A DNA stretch of 64,000 nucleotides from NCBI GenBank assembly GCA_037576215.1, contig JBANDB010000002.1, positions 4,960,001 to 5,024,000 of the forward strand, given 5' to 3'. The notes under the pieces are model-generated. The model saw only the letters and a program-made list of their open reading frames with translations. It was not told where the DNA came from and did not search any database. The position numbers and the translations under genes are program-made. This DNA is from Armillaria gallica. Lineage: Eukaryota; Basidiomycota; Agaricomycetes; Agaricales; Physalacriaceae. Below are positions 34,308-45,650 of this stretch, piece after piece. The first letter of the stretch is position 1; each line of letters starts with the position of its first letter.

Positions 34308-35999
34308 ATGACGGTAGATCCCTTCGCTGTGTCCACGAAACCGACACCAGAGTCTCTAGCCATCGATGAGAGCATCCGCCTAGAGAGGAAACGTCTCAAG
34401 GAGAACCCAGTGGTCAAGGTTCTCCTGCTGGGACAGAGCGAGAGCGGGAAAAGTACCGTAATCAAGAGTGCGTCCATCAGTCGAAGCTTGTCCGATATCG
34501 AGTTCTAACCAATTCAGATTTTCGTCTCGCCCACGATGCTGCCTCGTTTCGCGCTGAGAGGGCGTCATGGCGGTCTGTCATTCAGCTCAACTTGATACGC
34601 TCTGTGGGAATCATACTTGACGCCCTCGACGACATTGAACAGTTACCACCCGACTTGCGTCTTCTTCGCCTGCGTCTCATCCCACTCAGGCGCGTCGAGA
34701 CAGATCTTCGTCGTCGACTCTCAGATTCTACTACCCCAGTCACACCAGAGCTATCAGTTCGCTCGCTTGCCCAGCTCTCCCATAGCCCCGATCCTATATC
34801 TCTATCACGAGAAAGTGCCGACGCCCAGGATGTCATTACGTCCCTGCGTGAAGACATTCGACATCTATGGCTCGATGAACGCGTCCGCAATGCACTCCGA
34901 CGGAAAGGTATTCGCGTAGAGGAGGGGGCTGGATTGTGCGTATTTTTAGCAATGCTGACCATGATGCCAACTGATCCCTGCTAAATAGTTTTCTGAATGA
35001 TCTCGACCGAATAGCCATCTCGTCCTACACGCCCTCTGATGATGATGTCTTACGTGCACGCTTGCGCACAATGGGCGTGCAAGAATGGCGGATCCCATTC
35101 CCACCGGGTGAATACCGTCGTTTGAATGTATGTATTGCAACTAATGTCTTGGTAGCCCCAGGTCAGCACCCTACTTTTTCGCAGCCTTGGGCTCTCTACG
35201 ACGTCGGTGGTGCTCGCACCCAGAGACGCGCCTGGCTTCCCTTCTTCGATGGTGTGAATGCCATCATATTCTTAGCCCGTAAGTGGTTCGTTCTACGCTT
35301 CTCCGGCAGATCCATTGCCTTTTCGCCTTTTATCTCCTCGGCTTCTCGTCTCTTCTCTCAGGCTGATATCCTACACTAGCCCTCTCACCGTTCGATACAC
35401 CGCTTCCTGAGGACCCTAGGTTTGGCTCATTGTTTGTTTGGTTCTATACTCCCTTCTGACCATATTCAGCGTAACACATCTTGATGACACGCTAGCGCTC
35501 TGGCACGCTATCACTTCCACGCCCCTTCTCGCGCGCTCGACACTGATTGTATTCCTCAACAAGTGTGATTTACTCAAACGGTAACGTTATTTATTTCCGC
35601 TCTTCTTTTCCCGCCGCCTAATCTCTAAGCGCCTTCTAGCAAGCTCAAGTCTGGTGTTCGATGGGGTGACTGGGTCCGCGGGTATAAAGGGGAAGAGGAG
35701 GTAGGGGCTGTGGTGAAATGTATGTTCAACTTACTTTCCGTTTGCTGCCGCTGAACGACCCTCGTGTTGCTAGGGACACGAGACCGCTTTCGAGAGATCG
35801 CGCGCACGAAAAGTCCGCCTGCTGCCAAGGGTCGGACAACGTACGTCTACCCGACAAGTGTCACGGACACTAAAGCTACGGCGGTTACGTTGAAAAGTGG
35901 TACGTTTCAATTTCTGAGTTCTGGTGCGAACCTGATTGGACCTGCACAGTTCGTGACGGGATATTGAGAGAACATCTGAAGATGGCCGAGTTCGTTTAG
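34308..35999 (+). CDS. Non-canonical G-protein alpha subunit
   Basis: Exon 1 34308-34467, exon 2 34518-34933, exon 3 from 34989, then several more to the stop at 35997. The P-loop reads LLLGQSESGKST where canonical G-alpha has GAGESGKST, so the third residue is Ser instead of Gly. A helical domain of about 150 residues follows. Switch I is DVLRARLRTMGV, keeping the arginine finger and the Mg-binding Thr. Switch II is YDVGGARTQRRAWLPFF: the catalytic Gln after DVGG is Ala. The base-recognition motifs are FLNKCDLLKRKL and TSVTDTKAT. The C-terminus is REHLKMAEFV, without the canonical CG-x-x motif. No N-terminal MGC lipidation site is seen. It likely binds GTP but hydrolyses it poorly. Such divergent G-alphas are expanded in mushrooms. 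Confidence 0.88.
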
Positions 36000-36988
36000 A
36001 GTGGAATGAATCTCTGGATACCATTTACTGTTTTATTTATTAAAATTGTTGTTGTATGTACACACTGGTACTAGTAGTGTTTTATGTAAATGAAACTTCA
36101 TAACGGCCTCGGTGAGGCTGGTGCACGTAATGTACCTATTTATCTGCGGAAAACCAGTACTGAAGCTTAATCATCCAAGCGGTTAGCTTCAACTCCGTAA
36201 AGATACAACGTAACGGTACCAACATGTGTATCTCCTCCCTTATTCCTACGATCGATCGGACAGCTTGAACTGTGGAATTGTGGCACAACGTCGGTTTACA
36301 AATCAGGCATCCTAGGGCCGGCTTAATGGGATGATATTGCTACATAACTCGTACACGCGCATCCTCATTCTTAGCGGAAGCATTCGAGAGAAATTATGCA
36401 GGGAAGCTTGCCGCCTCCCATTTAGACTCGAACCAGTCCCACCGTAGTCCCACCGCCAGTTGATGACAATCGATCTCGGGTTCCCTAGTTGATCGACCGA
36501 GCTGGGGAGGGGTTCGAGTCTACCTCCCTTTTAAATAAGACGGAAAAATATTCTGAAATGTTAAGTACGATTTTTCTTTCCCTTTGTGTGCCACAAAAAC
36601 AGACGGCAAGTTTACTCTACGTAACGAAAATGGCTGCTTCTGTGCGAATGAAAAGCGGTTTCTTTGTGTTGCTTTCTTATCCTTGTAAATAATCTCACTT
36701 TTTAGTCCGTTTTATCTGAACTCATTTTTACGATAAAAATTTAGAGTATAAAAACAGATCAGAACCAAGCTTACGGAATGCAATGCGTGTCAGTCACTGG
36801 AGGATAAAGAGGCGTCTTGAGGTCTGGTTTTTCGGTAGAATAAATGTACCGACTCCAGCAGTGCCTTGGACGAATTTATTCCTCTAATACAAAGCGTCGT
36901 CACGTTAGTTCGGCCATGCAGGTCCTCATAAATGCCTATGTAGATACAAGCAGTGTTGATGTAAGGTTAAGACATCATAAATCTTCCG
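36000..36988. other. Intergenic region with an inverted-repeat element
   Basis: Convergent gap between the G-alpha gene (+) and the PAQR gene (-). AT-rich; contains the element at 36423-36522. No gene is supported. Confidence 0.45.
36423..36522 (-). repeat. Inverted-repeat (MITE-like) element, copy 3
   Basis: About 100 bp with well-kept inverted ends: TA-GACTCGAACC at the left and GGTTCGAGTC-TA at the right. In reverse complement it aligns with 18198-18286, sharing the internal ATCGATTGTCATCAACTGGC core. It differs by an 11-bp internal direct duplication (GGTGGGACT twice). The TA at each end fits insertion at a TA target, as for Tc1/mariner-type MITEs. Confidence 0.68.
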
Positions 36989-38459
36989 TTATGCGGGGCA
37001 TACGAGGTCATCATCACTCATATCGCGTATAGCGGACCTATGCAGGATTACGGCTAGGACAATGAAGCAATGCCATATGCAATGGGATCCTGGGATTTTG
37101 TGAGGACATGTGCTGAGCAAAAGCAATGAACTGACCAGCTCCGAAGGCGTCTAGTCGCTGACGCCATTTATCAGACAGGAAGCGCTCTGGTATATGGCTC
37201 ACGTAAAATATCAGTCCAACAACATAGGATAGAAGAGAAGGTATGACGGGAGCTAGGGGGAATCACTCGGTTAAAATATGTCGTAGCAAGTATGCAGACC
37301 ACTCACAGACAAAATAAAACGTCTCAAGGGGTGAGTATAACATCGAGTATGTTGCTAGTGGCGCTATGGATGAAAGGGCAAGCGAGACAAAGAAAAGGAC
37401 GCGCCATATCTGCAACAACACAGTCAGGTCATCAGAAGCAGAGCAAACCAAAAATAAGGCCATACCCGATTTTCGTGGCGATTGAACCATTCCATGAAAG
37501 GAAATATATTTCCGGCCAGTCCTGTTGTAAGGCATAGAGCCAAGAAGATCTGGTTAATGCTAGGATGGCACTGGAATCCGTAGTACACGACTGAAGCAAC
37601 GCTTGCACTAATCAGCCTGCGGATCCCAAATTAGTCGAAATGCGGCATCGGGTATAGGTCAAGACCTACCATCCAATGCCGATGTAGTCCACTTTGGCGC
37701 AAAACTCCATGCTACCATGGTGAGCACAGCCCGACATGGTGTGCCACACTGAGCTGCAGAAAAAGCAGAGCAGGACAAACGCCATGAAGAACTTCTCCGG
37801 TGTTGGTGCATTCATGAATTCAGAATCGAAAAGTGGTATCGAAGTAATCCCCAAAATGAGGAATGGTATAAGGTGGGTGTGTATATTCACTTTACAGCGT
37901 TATCAGTAAGCGGGCCGGTGTGCGAAGTAGCGACCACGTACGTGTTTCATTATGGAATGCAAATAAGGATAATATGATGAGAGGCCATCTTTCTAAGGGA
38001 ATAAACCTTGGGAAATTATTAATGTACATAGAAGAATGAATGCGGTGGTACACACCTATAACCTTGGGTAACAAATGGGTTGTTACGCCATTTTTCAGGA
38101 AGATCAGAGTACTGGATTAAGTGCACCCCCTCAAACGAGCTCCTGATAGCTCTAGCTACGTCCGCCGTCGCTCGTTCCATCATGCTGTCCCCAACATGAA
38201 CAACATGCGGGGTGGCCGACGCATCGGGGAAAGCACAATCAAGGAGAGTGACAGAGCGCGACCTGACTGCTGCCAGGGCGACGAAAAGTCCAGTCGAGGA
38301 TACTTGAGAGTACAGACGGTGCAGCGCGTCGAAAGGTCCAGTGGCCGGCTGTTTGCTGGCAAGAAAAAGGTCCTGGTCCGAGTCGGACGACTCTTCAGGC
38401 TGTTGTGCCATCGAGAGCCTCCTTCGACGCGTCTGGCTGCCATTGTGGGAGGGGTCCAT
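36989..38459 (-). CDS. PAQR family (adiponectin receptor/haemolysin III-like) seven-helix protein
   Basis: Spliced minus-strand gene. A hydrophilic N-terminus of about 135 residues leads into the PAQR signature NNPFVTQGYRFIPLERWPL and LFAFHNETLNIHTHLIPF. Then FFCSSVWHTMSGCAHHG, with the first Zn-binding His region, and KVDYIGIGWLISASVASVVY. Later helices include LALCLTTGLAGNIFPFMEW, and the last exons give YVVGLIFYVSHIPERF and AGSHCIWHCFIVLAVILHR, the SHxxWH zinc motif. It ends MSDDDLVCPA. Fungal members (Izh proteins) act in membrane lipid and zinc homeostasis; some are ceramidases. The zinc-site residues are present. The N-terminal extension has an Arg-rich start (TRRRRL) and an acidic SDSDQD patch. 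Confidence 0.85.
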
Positions 38460-38785
38460 GTAGATATTAGATAGAAACAGAGTAGAGAACGAAGCGAATG
38501 TAGGGTCAGCAGCAGCAGCAGTAGTAGTCGGTATTAAAGACGAATCGCAGAGGACATGGTGTCATGCGGTTTGCATCATCGAACAAAACCGAGAAGCTAC
38601 GGCGCCGCTGCCGCGATTTCCCCATTCGGACTCATTTACCCCCTCTCGGCGTCCTCTTCCCTTGACCTTGAACAACAGACTGCAAAGGTCTTCTTTCGGA
38701 GCATGAGCCACCTATAGAGTAGATTATTCGCTGTAAGAGTAGAAACTATACGACTAGTACGCCGCAGAGTACATAAATGGTATAA

Positions 38786-41174
38786 TTATTCGAGTTCGGT
38801 GGTAATCTTCACAGTTGATCTTGGTAGCAAGGGAGGAACCGCAAACTGTTGGTAGTAGTCCTTGTTGACCTCTGGGGCCTCGACCTTATGCCTGTGAGTT
38901 TCGTAAGAACGACTGGGATGATATACGGTATTGCAAGTCCTTACGCTTTCTGTGCATGCATTTTCATATGCAGACGCGTATCAGGCTTTTTCTCACGATC
39001 CGTATCGCGGCAATGCAGACATAGCCAGTGCTTGGTATCCTGTTCGGTGCTGAGGATGATGTACTCAGAGCCCTTTGTCTCCTCAAGCGACATCAGCTTG
39101 ACGTGCTTGTATAGTTCCAGGGGTTCATAGCGATCTTTCATCCTTAAAAGATGGTCCACCTGCGCTGGGGTCAACGTCGACTCTCCCTGTAATTGTTATA
39201 GGGCACGTACATATCTCCTCCAACCAAACAAGCGAAAAATCTGGTCCTCAGCATCTGCTGCGATGATGCCCTTGTTATTTGCGCACACAGAAGGACAGGT
39301 CAAGCAGCGGAAATACGTCCTCAGATCATCAAGATCCGCAGCCGTGGTTGTATCAGGATCCAAGCCAAGAACGCGGATGATGTCCTTCACTATCTTCGTC
39401 AACTGTTCATCCAACAACAAACCCCCCGCGCTCCAAGACTGCCGATATCGGTCTGGATATGAGAAATTTGGAAGTTTTATAAGAAGAGTAGGGTCTCGTT
39501 TGCCACAATTGTCGCTCTTGCTCCTCTCTATGCTGACTTCGGTGAGACAGCGGTGAGCCAGTACTTGGGGATAAAACTGTGGGGTATTGCATGTACTGCA
39601 GAAAAGGACATTCTGAGCGAGGCTGAGGTATCTTGTCGGGTCAATCCCGTCAGGATCTGGAAGGCGCGCAAGCAATTGGTCATCTAGAGATGATCTCCAT
39701 TCATCGCATAAGGCTGGGAGTGAGGGGATGAGGGAAGAAAAAGTGTCGGCGTCGACCACCATATCCACAGGACGGTCAAGAATCTCTTTGATGGGCTTGA
39801 ATGTATAGAAATCTGCAAGGCCGGGCAGGACTTGGGTATAGGGATAGTGAGAGGTAGAGGTGGTGTAATCATGGACAACTTTAGCTAGCAAGGTTTTCCT
39901 AGGTCGAATAACCTGGTCATACTCGCGTTCGAGTCGCGTTGTCCTAATGTTTTCCATATATGCGATGATTTCGTCTTTGATATTCAGCCAGACTGCGAGA
40001 CTTTAATCTTGGAACGGAACGAGAGACAAGCGCGAACTTACTTCTTTCGGTTAACAGTCGATTCTGAAAGACCAGACGGTGTTTTATGAACGCGTACATT
40101 TGGTCGTCACTCATCTGATCAAACTCTGTAAGATACCCAAGCTCCCCGAGTTTTTCCAAGATCCTACGTCCTCGAATCAATGACAGAAAAAAATGAGAAT
40201 ATCTGAACGTACGAATATAGGCGGCCGCTTCTGACTTGGCGCTGGTCCTTTTCTCGGTCCTTTTCGTACGCAACCAACCATTTCTCGCTGCGTTTAACAT
40301 GCTACAGCAAAATGAGGAGACGGGGGGACAAAATAACGCAATACTCACAGTCGTGTGATGCAACAATAATTCTCTCCTCTCTGCGCGGTACTTCTTTTTC
40401 TCTTCGTCATTGAAAGAAGAATAGCGGTGAGTGACTGTATCAATGTTTCCTTGGTAGCACATAGGCTCTCCGATGTATGGTTTCTTAGCTAAATGGAGCA
40501 TATCAGAAGACGGGTAACCTGAGGGAGTAAAGGAATCTCACTTCCTGGGCGCAAGGGCACTAGAGTCGCGATCTTGCTGGTTAGCTTCGGGTCAGACGTC
40601 CGTATCAGTCTCACGGGTTTGACGCTATTGAATGTCAAAAACTCCGAATAAACGATATTTTACGTGTAACTCACTGACTGTCCATACACCTCGCGCATAT
40701 ACGGATACTAAAGACAAATTCGATATTGCGAACATTGGCGGTCATACAGACCTGGAAAAATGACTTAGTCAAGAGATATACAAATATTCAGAGACCTACG
40801 TGGCACCGCGACGTAAAAATGAGGTTTGCCCAAGAAGGTTCTGACATTCCTGGAGCTGGCTCGGGGAGGCCCGGAATATTCGAACGCGCCGCTTTCCATG
40901 CAGACGCTGAAGAACAACTCATCAGGACCTTGCGAATACTCTTCGTTGACCTCGCCAATTGTAATAGATCAACTGGATCTAACCATCCGAAAACCTAAAT
41001 ACGCATAAGAAACAGTACGACACGGTTCTGTTTGACGCGCACCTCGAACCATATATCCAGAGGCATATCTACCAACTGGGTGAGTCTTCCTCTCGGGCTT
41101 CGTTTTCCGACTTTTATCTTGTCATTACTAGCATTCGTGGGGAATTCGAATTGGACGCGTTTTCGAGGAGGCAT
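38786..41174 (-). CDS. F-box protein with C-terminal zinc-finger-like region
   Basis: Multi-exon. The N-terminus MPPRKRVQFEF leads to an F-box: LVDMPLDIWFEV, an intron, then VFGWLDPVDLLQLARSTKSI, typical of a large Agaricomycete family. Next come RSNIPGLPEPAPGMSEPSWA and a Cys motif (SIRICARCM). A central charged helical part follows (EEKKKYRAERRELLLHH, LRTKRTEKRTSAKSEAAAY), then DDQMYAFIKHRLVFQNRLL and a 250-residue region with CSTC and CLTC. The C-terminus has a Cys2/His2-like group (LCLHCRDT with HMKMHAQKAH) and ends ITTELE. F-box proteins recruit substrates to SCF ubiquitin ligases; the C-terminal half would be the substrate arm. The target is unknown. Confidence 0.72.
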
Positions 41175-41388
41175 GAGGAAGATGGATGTTGTGGATGAAA
41201 AGTAAACAACAAGCCCTCCTTTTCGGCAGGCGGATCAGACGCGTGACGTCACGCGAAATCACGCGACTCTAGCTTAAAAAGGAATCAGCGCCTTCCTAAA
41301 TTCCTGCTTACTCCCACCAACTACCCACAGCCCTTTAACGTCCTCTCACATTCTTTCTGTCGGCTGGCCCTTCATTTCTACCTTCATC

Positions 41389-41931
41389 ATGAATATCGCC
41401 ATTGTAATGCCGCTCCTATTTGTTCATCGTTCTCATAAGAACCGACCTACCCAATCCGTGGGTCTTGCAACCAACTGCCTTCTCCAGTCGACACCTGCCT
41501 GGCATCTTCCCCCCTCTACGACTACTGCGGTCCCCGCTTCCTCGAAAGATTTTGGCACCCTCCATGCTCTTGTCGACCCTCCCACATCACCGCAGGATCA
41601 CTTGGCAGACGGCAACGCGACTGGATTGCTTCGTTATATGACGACGTCTGAGGAGGCAGACGAGGCTGCAGTCCCAGGTGGCAGCTGGACTGAAACAGTC
41701 CAGAAACTATCTGACCATCGGGCTGCCGGTGAATTCAAAAAGGGTGATTCAAACTCTCATTCTCAAGGTCTATTGTTGCCTACCAAGCTCCAGAACACGC
41801 TCGTCTTAAGAATGGAGAAAGCGGCATCGATCCCCCCCTTTGAGATGGACTTGCAGAAGTTTCGGACCCCGTGCGAAGAGAAAGTTCGCATGGTCAGCGT
41901 TTGGGAATTGATGGAATTATTGTCATATTGA
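41389..41931 (+). CDS. Hypothetical protein
   Basis: Open frame of 180 residues without intron, preceded by a TATA-like cttaaaaagg about 115 bp upstream and a pyrimidine-rich leader, which is typical for fungal promoters. The start MNIAIVMPLLFVH is weakly hydrophobic. The rest is hydrophilic with no recognised domain. It could be a genuine orphan gene or the 5' exon of a longer one. Confidence 0.4.
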   Translation: MNIAIVMPLLFVHRSHKNRPTQSVGLATNCLLQSTPAWHLPPSTTTAVPASSKDFGTLHALVDPPTSPQDHLADGNATGLLRYMTTSEEADEAAVPGGSWTETVQKLSDHRAAGEFKKGDSNSHSQGLLLPTKLQNTLVLRMEKAASIPPFEMDLQKFRTPCEEKVRMVSVWELMELLSY

Positions 41932-42698
41932 TATCCACGTCGAATGCACACCCGGAGGCTTCTCGAGCCGAATTGGCACTATCCATGTTTCGAAAGTTTT
42001 GACGATGCTAAGTTAGAAGAGACGACCGACGTGAGAGAAAGAGTCTGGCTTCACCATAGACAGACCATTTTTTATATCCTCGAAGTCCCAAAAGCCTAAC
42101 TCCACGGAAGTTGTGATAACCTCGAATGCATGTATACGTCTTTCATTTTATGGGCCCAGCTTAGTAAAAAGAGTTTGGAATATCGATTGTTATTTTCGTG
42201 ATTGATATACCCGACTGAAGGGTAACATCGCAACAGCCGCTGCGAGTTGCACCAGAGAACTCGCAAATATCTGGTTGGCATGGAACCATGGGAGTCATGC
42301 ACCAGACAGTGACGCACCTCTATGACAATACAACATACCTGCCTACCCAGGCTTGTCGTTTGGACTACCACGATGTCATCTCTAAAATCTGTCGTTGACC
42401 GCCATGGTCGCTTAATCACGCAGTCAGTAATGACGATGCGAATGGGAAGAGATAGCTGAACCGATGTGTTTACGGCGACTTGGTGATACTGTCATCTAAT
42501 CCTTTGGTTCGAAAATGGTCATGTGTTTGCTTTTCTTCGTGTTGAGATCTTACACACTAGTAACGATGATCTTCTTCGTCGTAGTCATAGACATGTTTGT
42601 AGACTTTGTTGGCGACGGTCCAGCAAGGATTTCCCTTGAGTGACTTGAAGCTATTCTCCTTGTTCCTCGAGTAAGTTACTTGGTTGGGCTTCACTGAG
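41932..42698. other. Intergenic region
   Basis: No supported gene. Short frames on the minus strand (42096-42419) show no coding pattern. Confidence 0.4.
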
Positions 42699-43260
42699 TC
42701 AAAGCTGCCTTTTCAAAGAGTGAGTGCACGCTTGACCTAGCTGGATCATCAGTAACAGAACAGAATGAACCGATAAGACAACGACACATACAACCGACGC
42801 CGCAACGACTAGAGCTGCAATGGGATTTCTATACGAGTGAGGTCCATTCAAATTATTGACAAATGGTAGGCAAACGTCACGAAGGCCACCTATCCAAGAT
42901 GTCCCTCGGTTATCCAATCTGTTTCCACAGGTCAACCTCTGCCATTTGGCAGGATACCAGCAACGTACAAAATTTCCCGTTGCCCTCAGTTCAGCTGCAG
43001 ACGGAGGGAGAGCAGGGAAACCGACGGCGATCGAAGCGGCGTATATGATCAACTGCAATACAATCCCCGGCACATTCAACCATGGCCCAGAAATCTGCCT
43101 AGTTAGTAAGAGAGAAGCAAAGTTACCTGCGTCCTTTCTCAGAATTACTCAGGTCTCTGGTATCACGGGTGCAACCTTTACCTTACCATGCGCCGGTACA
43201 GTTGTAGCTGTCCATGCAAACTACGAACGCGCCTCCAGGATGGGTTCGAGTCTAACTCTA
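42699..43260 (-). CDS. Possible small membrane protein gene
   Basis: Minus-strand segments contain two hydrophobic helices: VPGIVLQLIIYAASIAVGF (near 43050) and AALVVAASVVCVVVLSVHSV (near 42800). An upstream segment (GGAFVVCMDSYNCTGAW) could precede them across an intron with a GTAAGG donor near 43190. The frames between the two helices do not join cleanly in my reading. No family recognised; a decayed multi-pass protein is equally possible. Confidence 0.3.
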
Positions 43261-43657
43261 GAATTCAAACCTATAGCCTAGAAACCTAAAAGGTCCTGAG
43301 AACGAAGAATTTCGAGAGACTTGTCGAATTCCAGCCTAAGTGCAAAGTCAGCTTCAGTCTTAATTCTGCCAATAGAACTGCAAGGAATTCTATGAGGGAA
43401 GTTTCGTGGTCTTGTGGTTATTGTCATCACGCTCTTGCAGTAGCAGTTAGTACATGGTTCTAAGACTCAGATTCAGCGACGACAAACAGAACCACTTCGC
43501 CAAACCGGACTCGGTAGTTCTGTAATTATCTGCTAGGATACCATGACAGTAAGGCGTCCACGAAAAGAAAGTCAGAGGTGAGGAGTCGAGATCGTGGAGG
43601 TAAGAGATCAACGTCGAAACGTGTCCAGCGCGTGCCCGTTTCCTTCTTACCATCACG
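43261..43657. other. Intergenic region upstream of the RING-CH gene
   Basis: No gene is supported. It contains a minus-strand open frame of 69 codons (43447-43656) without recognisable features. Confidence 0.4.
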
Positions 43658-45305
43658 ATGTCCGGGTCTCCGCCAACGATACGCGACCTCGCGGTCAGTT
43701 CATGCTTCTACTGCATCATCTCATCCCATTAAAATTGGACTAGACCAAGGAATGCTTCATTTGCCAGCAGGACAACGGTAAAATTCCCGAGCACCGACCA
43801 ATGAAGCGACTCATTCCATGCAGGGCCGGTCGAGTCGTGGGTCCATCCTTGCAAATGCACTCTCGTAGCACATCAGGCATGTTTGCTACGAATGATAGAT
43901 GCGCTACCCAAGACCACACGAGCGGCATGTCCTCAATGCGCCCACAAGTACCGGATTATCAAAATAAAATCTTTGCCCTTGGAGCTCCTCCGGTTGGGAA
44001 ACTCACTTTGCAACATCTGCGGGACGATGTTCAGTATGGCAACGATATGTGGGGTGATAGTGCTTACAGGAAGCTGTGAGTCTGTGTTCTTAGGTCATAG
44101 CAACTTTGACAAACTACGATCACAGCTCTTGTATCGGTTCTGCGCTCGTACGGCATGTATTCCATGAGGTTGCTTTTTGGTGACACGTACGTGCTTGAAA
44201 GATTGTGTCTAGCTATCGTTCACATTCCGTTCTATTAGGATATTCGATACATTGCTGACTAGTGATGCTTCTTCCTGGCCTTGGTCAACACGGCTCGCGG
44301 TTCCACTCATTGCTATGAGATGTTTGTTGTCCGGGGAACCCTTCCGATTCCGTCATCTTTTCGCCTACGTTCTTGTATTGCCATCGCAACCACCACGAAT
44401 CGTGCGCGATCGCTTCATGAGAGAATCCTCCACTCGCCTAGGTCTTTTCTCCCTTCCCTACGACTCTTTATCGTTCCGATGGCCACCCACGCGGTTACAA
44501 TTCGGATGCTGCATCTATATCGCTCATTTCGTGTACGACTATCTCCGTGATCATACCATTTGGGCCTGTCTATTACCCATACGCCCTTACCTCGTATCGA
44601 ACATAATGTTCTTCATACGTTGGCGGAGGAATCGCGCACAGCGTATCGAAAACGGGGGAGACCCTAACGCACCCCAAGAGGTCGACATGCCCCTCTAGAC
44701 AATGGCGGTGCTCCTCCGGAAGCGCCTCGGTTTGCACCAGAAGTGGGGGAACGCCCCCCGCTATGGATGGCTCGTCGAGTTTTACAATCACAGTCAAGTC
44801 CTATAATAGAAGCAATATTCCTACCCGCGATTGCCAAGGGGATGGGATATCTACTACACGAGTTGGCACAGCACTATTTCCCTCTTCAACGCATACTTGG
44901 AATTCGGCCCACTGTGGCAACTGTTGGACTATCGCTGCCGTTCGTAAACAAAATTATGTGGGACGAGACCCTGAACAACACCTATTACTGGACAAAGTTT
45001 TCCGCTTGGGTGTGGTCAGAGACTGACCCTGTCTGGTAAATTTCTGCTTTTCAATACTGTAAGATATCCTGACCGACTACTTCGTAATCCAGGCTTCGAA
45101 ATACCATCGGGCTTGGAATTTTTGTGCTCGTATGTCATGTTTGTTTAATAAACTACACAATCTCACAGCACCTTAGCTGAAGGACGCCCTTCATCAACTA
45201 CATCTGTGGTTACGAAAAAATGAGATCGAGAGTCGTCACGTCAAGGATAGAAGTTTTGAGGGCTTAGATCCTCGCACCCTTGACCTTATACACCCAGTGT
45301 CTTAG
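43658..45305 (+). CDS. RING-CH (MARCH-type) membrane E3 ubiquitin ligase, with a possible frameshift
   Basis: Exon 1 MSGSPPTIRDLA, then TKECFICQQDNG, an intron, and PVESWVHPCKCTLVAHQACL with CPQCAHKYR. This gives the C4HC3 RING-CH pattern (C-x2-C, C-x-C, H-x2-C, C-x2-C). Hydrophobic segments follow (TMFSMATICGVIVLTGSS, PWSTRLAVPLIAMRCLL), then CIYIAHFVYDYLRD and a long C-terminal half including EAIFLPAIAKGMGYLLHELA, WSETDPVW, LRNTIGLGIFVL, DALHQLHLWLRKNEIESRH and LDPRTLDLIHPVS at the stop (45303-45305). The family ubiquitinates membrane proteins. At about 44680-44700 the frame must shift by one base between DPNAPQE and the next conserved part; no intron fits, so this is a lesion, an assembly error or a true earlier stop at 44698. 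Confidence 0.75.
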
Positions 45306-45650
45306 CGGCCTGGTTTATACTTGAATGCAACGCATACCAGGATAGAACGGTGTAAGTGGTTGCGGTGTATTAGTCCTTTTAAGACACATCAGTCAATTCA
45401 AAATGAATTCCAATGTACGTCAAGGATTCGCGCCGACGAATCGTGCGTAGGTGAGCGTGATCAGCCGTCCACATTCGTGTTATTATGGCGTCAGACGTGT
45501 GGAACCGTAGATTATTACATGGCCCGAGCAGGAGAGGGATACACAAGCGATAAAACGAGATGAGGGATGTTTTGAGTTAGAGCAGTAACTGAAAGGTTAG
45601 GTAACGCGTAAAGTGGCTGCCATTCTTCTGAAGAATAGCAGGCCAGCCCT
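45306..45650. other. Region downstream of the RING-CH gene
   Basis: No gene. Part of it (about 45385-45440) is repeated at about 48325-48370, where the RING-CH fragment copy continues past the gene end. Confidence 0.45.

Noticed and set aside
36505..36522. A tRNA T-arm-like sequence (GGTTCGAGTC), suggesting a tRNA gene
   Set aside because: No acceptor stem, anticodon arm or D-arm can be folded around it, and the same motif occurs inverted at the other end of the element, so it is the terminal inverted repeat.
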